A stretch of DNA of 64,000 nt from the NCBI GenBank assembly GCA_910574455.1, contig CAJSYZ010000002.1, positions 3,435,671-3,499,670 of the forward strand. The letters are read 5' to 3'. Shown here piece after piece: positions 11,331 to 22,351 of this stretch; position 1 is the stretch's first letter; every line of letters begins with the position of its first letter. The notes below the pieces were generated by a model. The model was not told the origin of the DNA, made no database searches, and saw nothing but the letters and a program-made list of their open reading frames with translations. Made by a program: the position numbers and the translations under genes. The stretch comes from Trichaptum fuscoviolaceum (taxonomy: Eukaryota; Basidiomycota; Agaricomycetes; Hymenochaetales; Trichaptaceae).

Positions 11331-14099
11331 ATGAGTGCGGAACTGACTGCGCTCCAGAAAGTGAGGAGATTTTTCGATTTGGAAGCAGAAGTGTATGAGG
11401 ACGAAGAGGAGGACGAGAATGGGGACGAGGAGGAAGGTCAGAACATCGATAAAAGTTGTCTGTTAGAGGAGGGAACTGATTCTTGTCTTTCAGATGGATT
11501 CATTGTGCAAGACGAGGAACAAGATGGCCTGCGACCTGTAGAGCATGATGAGCTGTACTCCGGTCGCACTCTACAGACGGTGAATGAGGAAGAAGCACGA
11601 CAAATAGCGGCGTTATATGAGAGGCAGCGAACAAGAGAAGTCCGCATGGACGACGAAATGGATAAGGTAGCATACTGGATGGTACCCGTTCGCGTATGTG
11701 AGGTCCATCATGCACTGCTGATTGGATAACTGAGTGACGAATGACAGGTCGGAAAAGAGTGCGGCACGGCCGAGCGCATGAATGAGTTATTACCTGAGGG
11801 TTTGAACGCTGTTGCCGTATCGTGGTGTAAGGGTCGAGTGTACGTGCAGTGCCCGAAAGCAATAGATCCGGTCACGATTGTGAGACTGTGCACAACATGT
11901 GTGGAGACGGCTTATGTGCATAGACGTATCGATCGTGTTAGTGAAGAGGACTGTGAAGTTATACGACAGGCTTTGAACGGAAACAGGGATACGCTGGTAC
12001 GATTTGAAGCGGGCTGTTGGGCGAAATGTACGCGGGGGACATTCACGGGAGACATAGTGCGAGTACGTCGTGCGGAAGAGGATTCTGATGTAGTCGAGGT
12101 CGACGTAGTCCCTCGATTATGGCAAAGGACGGGAAAGCGAGGAAGAGGCACGAGGACAAACGAACGAGCCCCGCAGGTGTTGTTCTCGCCGGATATGACA
12201 GGACGATGGCGAGGATTTGACGGGAAGCGTATGCAGCCAGGGGAAGAGCGAGGGACGTGGACGATAGATAATGAACAACATTACCTTTCGAATGGGTTAC
12301 GAAGCATGAAAGTGACGGGCCTGCATTTGCTAAAGCATTGTAGACCGACGGCGAAGGAGCTGGAGCTGTATACGATAGCCGGAATTGACACACTTCGCGA
12401 AACGAATCGCGATTTGCTTCGTACGGGAGATGAGGTATCAGTGACGAAAGGAACCCTGCGTGGAACGGAAGGACGGGTTATGTCAATGAAGGAAGACGTC
12501 GTGCGCATCAAAGTGGCAGGGAAGACGGATTCAGGGGAGACAGTGTACGATGTGAATATGGACGAAGTGCGCCGGCTGTTTCGGCAGGGAGATCATGTTC
12601 AAGTACGTATAGGAAAGGACATAGGACGTCGAGGAATCGTCGTAGATATCGGTGGAGCGGACGTAACATTGGTTGACTTCAGCAGCAAGCAACAGGTGCG
12701 TTTTAAGTAGCTGTGCAGAGGGACGATGCTCACGTTTCACTTCAGTGGAGTGTGCTACAAGCATTCGTTGTGCGAGAAGAGGGGGAATACAGGCATAGAA
12801 GTATGCCGACGCTGAGCAGTGTGAATATGGGAGCAGAAATGCCGGGCAGAAAGCATCCAGCGCTAGGAAAGATTGTGTATGTCATTCCAGAAGACCGGTT
12901 CGCCAAGATTGTGGAGGTGCACGGGAACGGGAAGCAGTTCCATGTGGAGATGAGAAAGGAACGAGCGAGGTATACGGCAGAGGAACGGGACACGCACGAG
13001 CTGGAAACGCGACGCGAGGATGGAAGCGTGAAAGCGACGGGTCGACAGGAGACAGTACAATGGCAGGGTACGGACTTACTTGCAACGTAAGAAACTGACA
13101 ATCGCCGAAGATAATTGTGCTGATTTTGGGAGAGACCGATAGCGATTCGTGGCTTCGACTGGACAACACACACTACAACCAGTGGGAAGAAGTGAAGGAG
13201 AAATTCGCAGCGTACTTCCGACATGATACAGAGAAGGTAGGAAGCGAGCGATACATCGATCGTATGCCGAGGAGTGGGCACGATGTGTTCGTGACGCATA
13301 AACAGTACAAATGCTTTGGAGACTTTGTGGGAACGAATGAGAACGGGAAAGCGTTTGTGTCGGTCAGCGGAACTCAAGGGCCTATTTCATTGGAAGCGAA
13401 GGAAGTTATCTCAATGTGAGTAAAGGAACAGAAATATTCTGCAATGCTCATTGAATCAGCAGGTTGACTCTGCGACGACTGGATGGGAGTATGCCAGGAA
13501 ATGTGAAAGGGATAATTTCTCGCTATAAACGACGGTTGGGAGTGACGAGAAGAACGATTGGATTGAAACGAAAGGATATGGTGAGGAAAGGAGCAGAGCA
13601 AGAGGTTGAGCGGGGGCTCTGCCCTTGCATGATAAACCATGAGGAAAATCGCAGCACATTCGTGTTACGGGAACTTTTTAACACAGTTGTAAAGACTCAT
13701 TTCGTTTTCCTCAGGTTTAGAATGGGATGCAAAACCCCTCGCAATGCGGATGGCAGAATAGCGTGGACGACGCCAGCAACAGACGTACGAACAGCGACAT
13801 GTGAAATCCGTGTTTCATACCGACCGAAGGACAGCAACCAAGTGCGAGATGAATATGTTCCATTGAGCAGTCTCGACTTGTGTTCCCCGAGCTTGAAAGA
13901 AGATCAGGCATTGGTAGTATGGGGCGCGGAAGCTGGGAAGATACTCATACCGTCACATTCCGATAGGAAAGGAGAGGGAGGTCGAAGCGGTATATATTGT
14001 AAGACTGACAAAAGAGCGAAGAAGAGGGACGCGATCGTGTATGAATTGACCAGTCTAACGCGAGTGCGAGCGATGGAACAGGGCCCACCTCATGTTTAA
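11331..14099 (+). CDS. Spt5-like NGN/KOW protein, probable Helitron cargo
   Basis: Resembles transcription elongation factor Spt5 (partner of Spt4, binds RNA polymerase II), but looks like a divergent transposon-borne copy. Exons read 11331-11693, 11748-12695, 12746-13067, 13133-13415 and 13463-14099, giving about 850 aa; the 13068-13132 intron is the least certain, and the last exon may hide one more. An acidic N-terminus (EDEEEDENGDEEEG) precedes an NGN-like domain across the first intron (YWMVPVR / VGKECGTAERMNELL... GRVYVQC). After it come several KOW-type segments (CTRGTFTGDIVRV, VTKGTLRGTEGRV, VRIGKDIGRRGIVVDI, LGKIVYVIPEDRFAKIVEV). The C-terminus is basic, then ends ..MEQGPPHV. The usual heptad CTR repeats of host Spt5 are not evident. 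It has the same strand and GA-rich composition as the Helitron gene. Family call fair, cargo status inferred. Confidence 0.7.
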
Positions 14100-14819
14100 A
14101 TTGATTGTAATATATTACGGACATTTAAGGAACAGATAGAGTACTGGAAGGAATGGAATTATGTATGTATGTATGTATGTATGTTATTTAGACACGCAAG
14201 GGAAACGGGAATGGAACAAACGGTCATTTGCGAAAGCTTAGTACGAGGGTAATAAATTAGTTAGAACGGAAATGTTATTAATAGAATAGAAGTGAATGAA
14301 TGAAGAGAATTGACTCACTTTCACACAAATGGCAGAAACTTTAAGTACGCTGGTTTGGTTATTACGTCAGTATAATACAGGAACAGACGAGCCAGTCAGC
14401 GCCAGCGAAATTCGCACGGTGTCAACTTTCGCACAATTGACAGGCAACTTTCGCACAATTGACAGGCAACTTTCGCACAGGTAAAAGTTGGAAGTTCTCA
14501 CGCAATTGTGCTCGGGGAGTGCCCATACTCCCAGGGGAGTAAGGGAATACTCCCAGGGGAGTAAGGGAATGTTTTTTGGCACCGAAAGGTGGAGTAAGGG
14601 ACCTGCCGGCGCAGCTCGGCCCGTTATCTAGTTCATGATCATGTTTATTGTTTACGCAAAACACATTTAAGGTAACTACTAGTAGTAGTAGTATTATTTA
14701 TTTAAGCTAGTACTACCGCCGGATTAGGCGACCGTAGAGAGCCCCTGGGAACTTCAAGTTGAAGGAGGGAGTACTTCACTTGAGCTTCCGGGCACATCTT
14801 CCATTCGCCACTTACCAAC
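14100..14819. other. Helitron 3' subterminal region and spacer before thioredoxin
   Basis: Contains a (TATG)n tract at 14160-14182, two short tandem-repeat arrays at 14416-14575 (separate entry), the proposed Helitron 3' end at 14631, a short AGT-trinucleotide run near 14680-14694, and then the promoter of the thioredoxin gene. No coding sequence is supported. Confidence 0.55.
14416..14575 (+). repeat. Two short tandem repeats, 22-bp and 24-bp units
   Basis: A 22-bp unit built on CAACTTTCGCACAATTGACA occurs twice plus a partial third copy (about 14420-14480). Further on, a 24-bp unit containing the near-palindrome ACTCCCAGGGGAGTAAGGG occurs twice in tandem (about 14524-14572). They lie 60-210 bp inside the proposed Helitron 3' end, a position where subterminal repeats could bind transposase. 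Confidence 0.75.
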
Positions 14820-15583
14820 ATGTCCATTACCCACGTTACATCGACAGCTCAGCTGGATCGCATACTCTTTGGATCTAATAGTAAGCTATCGGTATGCTAC
14901 GGAGTTGTCATCGACTCGTATAACTTGTCAAGATAAACTTTCGAATAGGTCATTGATTTTCACGCAACATGGTCGGTTTAGAGCTGGCTTCTGAGCAAGT
15001 TGGGGATAGATTGAGCTTCCTCTTGATTAGGTGCGGCCCATGCCATGCGATAGCTCCAGAGTACGTATGCATATAGTTCACTGATTCTGAGCGTTTCTTT
15101 GACCTATGAAATCAGGTTCGAAAGACTATCAAAACAATATACGAATGTGAATTTCATTAAGGTTGACGTTGATGCAGCAAAAGATGTGGCAGCGCGTTAC
15201 AGCGTGTCAGCTATGTAAGCAAGGGCATAGGAACTTATCTTCGGTCTATTAACGCGGCACTTGCAACTCAGGCCTACATTCATATTTCTGAAGGGAAGCA
15301 CGAAAGTGGATCAAGTTCGAGGAGCTAATAAAGCGTATGGCTGAATTGAAATGTGCTGCAAATCGGACGAAGCTGCTAATCAGTATTATATAGTGGGCTT
15401 GAACTTGCGCTCAAAAACCACTCTGGTGGGTCGTCGACAGCTTTCGCTGGAAAGGGCCAGACTTTGGGAGGCAACTCATCGAACTCGGTACCTGTGACGG
15501 ATGGTGTTGTCAACTTAACGCCTCAGACGAAAGTTCTACTAGGTTTGGTGGGTCTGTACGTGCTCTTGTGGTATTTCTCTTGA
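14820..15583 (+). CDS. Thioredoxin with C-terminal membrane anchor
   Basis: Dithiol oxidoreductase of the thioredoxin fold. Exons 14820-14891, 14949-14971, 15031-15060, 15116-15214, 15272-15334 and 15394-15583 join in phase to 158 aa. The active site WCGPC is at residues 32-36; the intron 14972-15030 splits the Trp codon. The usual ..VIDFHATWCGPC.., ..VDVDAA..., and cis-Pro ..SAMPTFIFLKG (Pro after Met) are all present. After the ~105-aa domain come a Gly/Ser/Asn-rich linker and a single hydrophobic C-terminal segment (VLLGLVGLYVLLWYFS), suggesting a tail-anchored protein facing the cytosol; this is unlike classical soluble thioredoxin. Two exons are only 23 and 30 nt, so ORF finders miss this gene. 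The next gene, on the same strand, starts 347 bp downstream. Family call secure, membrane location inferred. Confidence 0.9.
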
Positions 15584-15930
15584 AGGCGCATACGATGTAT
15601 AGATAGTTTTGACTCCTGTATTATTTACTTTTTTGAAAAGGGTTTCTAAATCTTCCAATTCAGTGAGATCATGATGAACTTGAAGGCACGTGCCAGTGTC
15701 AGTGTCCGTGTCAGTGACAGTGCTCGCGGTGCGCGTTTTCGCTGTTTTTGTATTTCCACGACCATACCAAAACGCGAACTCTGAAATAACAAGCTCCTCC
15801 CGACGAACTTCACGGTATACTCTTTTATCTCGCGGTACTCTGGCTCGCCAAAACTGTGAGGAATTATTTGATAAGTCTGGTTCATCGTCCGTTTCTCAAA
15901 CGTCATAGCTTTACGGTAGCTGGTGCAGTA
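15584..15930. other. Spacer between thioredoxin and POM152
   Basis: 347 bp with a short GTCAGTG-type repeat near 15690-15722. It presumably holds the thioredoxin 3' end and the POM152 promoter; no gene or RNA was recognised. Confidence 0.5.
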
Positions 15931-18900
15931 ATGTCTGCCAGTGGGCAGGCACCGAACAGCAAGTCCATTGAGCCAACAAATGTTCAACAAAAGGGGCCTT
16001 TAATACCCGAAACATTCATTGATGTACCTTCGCAGCGTTTATACGTTGTTAGTCTTTGGCTCCTTTGTCAGGTCAGTCCGCCTTCCTTTGTCTTACCATT
16101 CGAGGTGTGAGCTATATCTACGAGTATAGGCCATCAAAGTGTTTGACTGGCTGTATAGCCTCGTTTCCCCTGACCTCACTACGAACTTGACATTGAAATG
16201 GATCGCGGTCGACGTTGCATACTGCCTTGTGCTCAAGCGCTTGCGAATACCGAGATTGAATTACGCAGTTGTGGCCGTGTTATTACAGATATTTAGCTTG
16301 TGCATGGTCGACGGAATACTTTTTGGATCTGTTAGGGTGAGCTCTGTCTCATTAATTTTCCGATTTATTGTACGGGTTTGACTTATGTGTCCCGAGCAGA
16401 TTGGAGTTTCCTCTTATTCATTGTCTTCGACCGCGCGAGACTTCTGTATGTCTTTCGTCTAGCACCCTGGATTTTTTTTTGAGAACTACTCATTAATATT
16501 TCTCTTACTACAGATCGAAGAGAGCTTTCGACGTCTGGCCGAATGGTTAGCTTGCGTGATCTATTTGTGGGAGATGAGCATTTGAAAGGAGAGCACACCG
16601 TTCGCATGTCACCTATAAGGTACGTTAGATGCAATTAAGGTCTACATGGATAGCTAACCTCCCATCTAGTACCGCAAAATTAAATCCCGCAGGACAGTCC
16701 TTCTGTCTAGGTCCACCCACCAATTCAGTTTTAATCCCTATTTTGCTCAACAATACCAAGCCGTCCCATATACGCTATACCATCTCGCATCCGAACTCTC
16801 AAAAAGTTGACACTGTTGACATCGGCACAAAGGAGCTTCGTCAGATAGAGGAGCACCTTCAAAAGCAGCTACAACTAACTAAAAGCGCGGCTAACGATAT
16901 TTCTGACATCAATGAGGAGGATTGGGATGCGGAGGACGAAGATGAAGAGATTGCGAAGACCAGCGGGCAACGATTGCTGGGCTACCCGTCTGCCTCCAAT
17001 AAGCTCGAGAAAACGCAGTCTTATGTTCATCTGAAAGTCACGAAACCTGGCGTCGTTCGTCTCGTGCGTGTTCAGGACTCAGCAACATCGGATACAGCTC
17101 GAATCTACCCCAATGAAATATCCGTCGTACCCTGCCCAAGGATGTCTTTCGTCCCCGACAAGATTTCAAGTGGCGACAGTGTCCGCTGTATGGGTTCAAA
17201 AGAAGAATTAGGCGTCAAAGTCTATGGTGTCCCTCCCCTTACCCTCAAGTGGCACAGGGAGATTAATGGACGTCGAGAGCACTTTTCCGTAGACCGAATC
17301 GAAGGCTCCCCGGATGTAAGACTGAGGAATAGTCTCCCTTATTGCATTTATTCATCATTTATTGCAGAAACTGGGACAAGCAGAAGAGCTTCGTGTTCCT
17401 TTGGACATGCCTCTTAACACACCTGGCTCACATATTTATATCTTGGACTCCCTGTCGGATAGTCAAGGCAATGTTCATGTACTAACACTCAGTCAAATCT
17501 CTCGAAAGAGCGAACAAGCTGATGCAGTCGCGAAGCTAACAAACGAAAACTCGCGTTCTCTGTCCGTGTTACGTCGTGCAGCCATGTCGTTCAAAGACTG
17601 TGGCCCAGGCAATCCTGCGAACTTACTGATTGGCTCTGATGCGCCGTTGGATGTTTCTGCAAGAGATTCCGACGCACAGGATGGGCCGTGGGATGTGACT
17701 ATAGAATATAAACCATCACAAGGAGCGCAGGCTGATGGAAAGGCTGCGAAAACCTGGAAGAAAAAGCTCACAACGCCGGCTGGGAGGACATCATTGACAG
17801 TGAATGCCGGAGCTCCTGGCGAGTATACGATTCTGGATGTCAGTGGTCGTTATTGCATGGGTGATGTACTCAGCCCAGAAACGTGCAAAGTCGTGGAACA
17901 ACCTTACCCAACTGCTGACATAGAGTGGAAGCGGATTCACGAGTGGTAAGCAGTGACAATCATGACTTACGAAAATAGTCAATTGATGTTTGATATTTTG
18001 TTGCAGCTCCGGAGATACCGGGGTATCAGCATTCTTAGTCTTGCACGGACGTCCACCGTTCCAGGTCTTCTACCAGCAGAAGCGAAATAAAGAACTTATG
18101 AAAGAGATGCACCGGTCCTTCCAAGGTTCTCGGGGGGAAATTGTTCTCCAGCCGGAAAGCAGCGGCAACTACACATACACCTTTGTTGCCTTGAGCGACG
18201 CTAACTACAAGAGGGTAAAACTAGACGGGCCTAGCATAAACCAGATCGTCCATCCGTTAGCTTCTGCCAACTTCGTTTTCACTAGTGCCACTGGTGTTGG
18301 GAGCAAGCGCAGTGTTAATAGCTGTTCTGGCAACGTCGTCGAGGTTGAAGTGGAGATGCGGGTAAGTGAAACGGAGCTAATTACGTTGAGCCATCTAAGA
18401 CGATTGTCACTTATTCTAGGGTGACGGGCCATGGAATTTGGAAATGCAAGTCGTAGGACCGAGGGGTTCTGAGACGCTTCATCTGAAGGATCTGAAGCAG
18501 AAGAGAGAAAAGGTCAAAGTGCCAATCCCTCGCATTATTGATGAAGAAGGCGGCACCTTCCAGATTGACCTTGTGAGCATCGAGGATTCGTATGGTTGTA
18601 AAAAAGATCTGGCCGTGCCTGGCATGTCTGTAAATGTTCGCCGTGTCAAGGTACGTAAAACCGTACTCCAGGAGGGAAAAGCCATTCACTTGTCATCTGT
18701 GTAGCCAACTGCTCGATTCTACACCCAGGACGGCAAACGGGATATTAGTGTTCTTGAAGGCGGTGAAGCCCGTATACCTTTGCGGTTAACGGGTGAAGGG
18801 GTAAGTATATTTTAATGTAGGCGCACAATTCATTGTTACTAACTATGAACGCAGCCTTGGCGGGTCAAGTACCAGAAGATTGATCCTCCTGGCCCAGAGC

Positions 18901-20527
18901 GCTCGACGATTGTGCACTCACCCAATGATTTCCTCTCTGTTCGTGAAGATGGTGTTTACCGCATAACTGGGGTCAGAAAATCTATGCTTCAAGATATACA
19001 CATCATGCTAACAGTTTTCAAAAGGTTTCTGACTCGCAGTGTCCAGGTGAAGTCCACGATAGTACCGCGACGTACAAGGTTACATGGATACCACGTCCAG
19101 TTGTCAAACTTGTTACAGATGCCAAAGTTCAACTGGAAAAGACTAATGGCTCGTTACTTCGTACCCCTGTCTGTGAGGGCAAGGAGGATTATGTGGATCT
19201 AGAAGTTAATGGTAAATAGTCAAATATGTCTATACTCTTCAGAGGTCTAATCTTTCTTGAAGGACGGGCACCATTCCAGTTGATGTACAACGTCGCACGC
19301 AATAGCGAGACCGGTGGCACGAGGATTCTGGATCAACCTATCATCAGCAGTATTCAACCTCGAATACGTATTCAGCTCCTCACATCTCAAACAGGCCGTA
19401 TCTATTATGAAGTGAAACAAGTGGGCGATGCCAATTACCCGCTGGCTCAGAACAAGCACCATGTTATCCCTCGCCGTGACCGTTTACTCTTCGAGCAAGA
19501 AGTCCTTGGACGTCCTTCGGCGCAGTTTAAGAGGAACGCACGTTTGACACACTGCCTACGGGATACCTTCACTCCGGGAGACGGCTTCTCAATGGACGAT
19601 ATGGTTATCCTGGAAGGGAAACCACCTTTCCATTTGGAACTCTCCGTAAAGAGCCTCGCAGCAAGTGAGGTACATCGCCAGACTGTCGAAATTTGGGATA
19701 CACAGTGGAGAGTTAACCTACCTAACTACATGTTCACCTCCATTGGTCCACATCTGGTGACCATCGAGTCAGTTCGAGATGCATCTTCATGCGATCCTGC
19801 TTCGGCTGATCCGCTCAACTCATTCATCTGGGTTGATGTTGCCGAGTCGGCGGCCATCGTACCATTCGATCGTCGAGAGCACTTCTGTGTTGGCGAGGTT
19901 ACACAGTTCCAACTGGAAGGCATTCCGCCTTGGACGATTGGGTATGTTGCGATCCAAATTGATTCAGTCGAGTTTAATGTTTGCCAACAGATACAAGATG
20001 AACCGGAAACAACACGAACAAGTAGCGAAACACTCCCCATTCGCGCTCGTACAGCAGCACCCAGGGGAGTTCTCTATCACATCCATCTCACACCAACACA
20101 AGCAATGCAAGACAGCTGTTGATAACATCAATTTCCAAGTGCACGCTCTTCCATCTGCACAAGTTGCACAGGGCAAAGAGTACTTCGAGGACATTCACGA
20201 AGGCAGTCAAGCCCAGATCGTATTCACTTTGATTGGCGAGCCACCTTTCACGTTCACATATCAACGCTCGGAACGTCCAGCACGTAAAGGAGCCAAGCCG
20301 GGAAAGGTACTTGAGACGCACACTGTTTCGGGCGTTATGACGCACGAATATTCAATATATTCTGCATTAGAAGGTACGCTTTATTCAAATAGCTATGCTT
20401 GCTTGTCTTCGGGCTCATTGATTGGCATGACTCTCCAGGTACTTGGACAATCACCTTCATATCGGACAAGTATTGTCGTTATCCCCCCGCCCAGCCAGAC
20501 GCCCTGGCGGATAAGATAAGAGCCTGA
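15931..20527 (+). CDS. POM152: Nucleoporin POM152, membrane ring of the nuclear pore
   Basis: Integral nuclear-envelope nucleoporin. Fourteen exons were traced with consistent phase: 15931-16071, 16130-16336, 16400-16445, 16514-16619, 16670-17315, 17368-17945, 18007-18361, 18420-18650, 18705-18800, 18855-18971, 19025-19211, 19263-19941, 19991-20373 and 20439-20527, giving 1286 aa, close to the 1337 aa of the yeast protein. The N-terminal ~130 residues hold the hydrophobic segments (VVSLWLLCQAIKVFDWLY; YAVVAVLLQIFSLCMVDGILFG). Repeated lumenal Ig-like units follow, recognisable by recurring GxxPF/GEPPF phrases (HGRPPFQVFY, NGRAPFQLMYN, EGKPPFHLEL, IGEPPFTFTY). The C-terminus GTWTITFISDKYCRYPP is typical of the family. 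It ends 180 bp from the convergent pyrophosphatase gene. Confidence 0.93.
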
Positions 20528-20707
20528 GCGATCTCACTCTATTTTTTTGTATCAATATAAGCAGTCATACATGTTCGATACCACGTCCAGTATAGCGACA
20601 CCGCATTGTCAATTTATCAAAAGTACCGTCATCCACAGTCCAGAGCTGTTCCTACACAAATCAAATTTATTCTATTTTCGTGACTACTCACACCTTCGCC
20701 ATGCTTT

Positions 20708-21921
20708 TCAGACCTGAGCAGACGAGATATGGAACCATTTGTTGACTATTGAGAGTAAGATATAGTGTTAATTATCACTGCTTATGACGCGGCATTAGAT
20801 TCTGTGACGGCTTACTTGAAGGATCAATGGGAGCAGGAGGTTCACGCCTCTCTGCGGGCAAGTTGGTATAGACTTGATCGTTCATCCTAATCTGATTTGG
20901 CGACCCATCGACTGTGATGTTTGCACTATACATACGATAAGAGAACGTTCTTCCTAATCTTATCGAAAGACGAACAGAGAAATCTCGCCTGCTGGGCTCT
21001 CGCCGCTAATAAGTCGGCGCCATGCTTCGTGGCACTCATGGACAATTTCCGTTGCGTACTTCTTGTTTTTCGCCTCACCAGAGAAGGCGAACGCGTTCTC
21101 GGGCTTGCCATCCGGGATCTTGTAAATCCTGAAGAAAGGGATTCAGTTCGACTATAATATATTACTATCAATGCGCAACACACCTGAACCACTCATTAGT
21201 AGCACGGATGAGTCCAGGAAGGTGCCTCTCGACATCCTCAATATCATTGAGCTTGGACGCGAGGGGATCAGTCACATCAACAACGATGACCTTCCAGTCG
21301 GTCTCGCCCTCGTCAAGAAGTGCCATTATGCCGAGAACCTTGACCTGCTTGACCTGCCCAACGAATCCAACCTGCTCTCCGATCTCGCAAACGTCGAGCG
21401 GGTCATTGTCACCCCTTGCCTTCGTTTCCGGGTGCATCTGATTCGGGTCCTCCCATGTCTGCCACAGACATGAGCTTTATCCCCACCCGTGCGATGCGTG
21501 AACCACATACCTGAGGGAACGCGCCATAGTTCCAGATGTATCCGTGGTGAGGGAAGCAGTTCCGGACGAAACGCAACTTGCCACGCTTGATGTCCTGCTT
21601 GATGGGATTGAAGGGCTCTTCCTTCGATATCTCCATCTTCGCATTCGTCCAGCGGGGGACCTCGACAACCATGTTCAGGATGCCCCGGCTTTGGTCAGCG
21701 AAGAGAGGGATGTCGTGGAACGGCGAGACGACGCTGCCATTCTGCTGGATGTAAACGCGGTGTTCTGTGGAGAGTCTGTTGGTCTTTATTGTGGGACAAA
21801 GACCAGTGCAGATACGCACCGAGGGTGTTGGCAGCGCCAACAATGCGTGGGGTGTATTCTGTTGAGTCAAATGTGAGCAATGTGGTAGCAACGATGAAGA
21901 GAAAACGTTACGACGGGACAT
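20708..21921 (-). CDS. Inorganic pyrophosphatase, soluble family I
   Basis: Hydrolyses pyrophosphate to phosphate in the cytosol, pulling biosynthetic reactions forward. Exons read 21921-21912, 21858-21820, 21764-21511, 21458-21184, 21128-20976, 20925-20816 and 20745-20708, giving 292 aa. The first coding exon is just 10 nt (MSR plus one base), followed by 39 nt, recovered from the conserved start [20 protein letters not shown]. Diagnostic motifs are [53 protein letters not shown] and the metal-binding [12 protein letters not shown]. The C-terminus [16 protein letters not shown] is the usual eukaryotic ending. The gene is tandem with GCP4 upstream and convergent with POM152. Call secure; the small terminal exons are slightly less so. 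Confidence 0.94.
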
Positions 21922-22351
21922 GGTGGGTGTATGCTGGTAGGAGAGATGGCGTGCGGTTTGGGCCAACCGTCGAAGAACTGGGCTCATGTGTATCACGGCG
22001 GCGCTAGATGGAGAATTATAATCGATACCACGATTATCAAGAATGACGAAATAAGTCAATGCCTAAAATTTTCGCTTAATTGACCTTCTCACTTCACTGA
22101 CCTTGAACTGCCGCCTTGCTCAGACATAATTGCTCAATGTAGAGAGATACGAAAGACATTTGCATATGATTTGCGATTCACCCCATCCAAGTCGCTGACC
22201 TGACCGATTCAAGTTATCACTTCAATCCGGCTGAGCTCAGTGTAATAATATTTCTCAAAATCGCTATGTATGATAGGACCGGGTAAACAGTCTGGGTATA
22301 ATTTATAAGAGTGGGTTACTCCGAGGTATACAACGGAACAAAGTCAGACGG
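21922..22351. other. Spacer between GCP4 and pyrophosphatase
   Basis: 430 bp between two minus-strand genes, presumably the pyrophosphatase promoter and GCP4 3' region. No other feature was recognised. Confidence 0.5.

Larger units (their letters stand above)
3036..14631 (+). mobile_element. Helitron rolling-circle transposon with Spt5-like gene; 5' end not located
   Basis: The start given is only the first codon of the Helitron protein; the true 5' end lies upstream or outside the window. The proposed 3' end is at 14631: the motif GCCG (14605-14608), an 8-9 nt loop, CGGC (14617-14620), then eight bases later CTAG (14628-14631) followed by T. This fits the canonical Helitron terminus (short GC hairpin, CTRR, insertion before T). 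If correct, the element carries both the 2455-aa RepHel gene and the Spt5-like gene. Subterminal tandem repeats lie just inside this end. The gene identification is firm; the boundaries are inference. Confidence 0.6.

Noticed and set aside
14820..15583. Thioredoxin as a pseudogene, since no long ORF covers it
   Set aside because: Six exons join with canonical GT-AG splice sites and perfect phase into a complete 158-aa protein.
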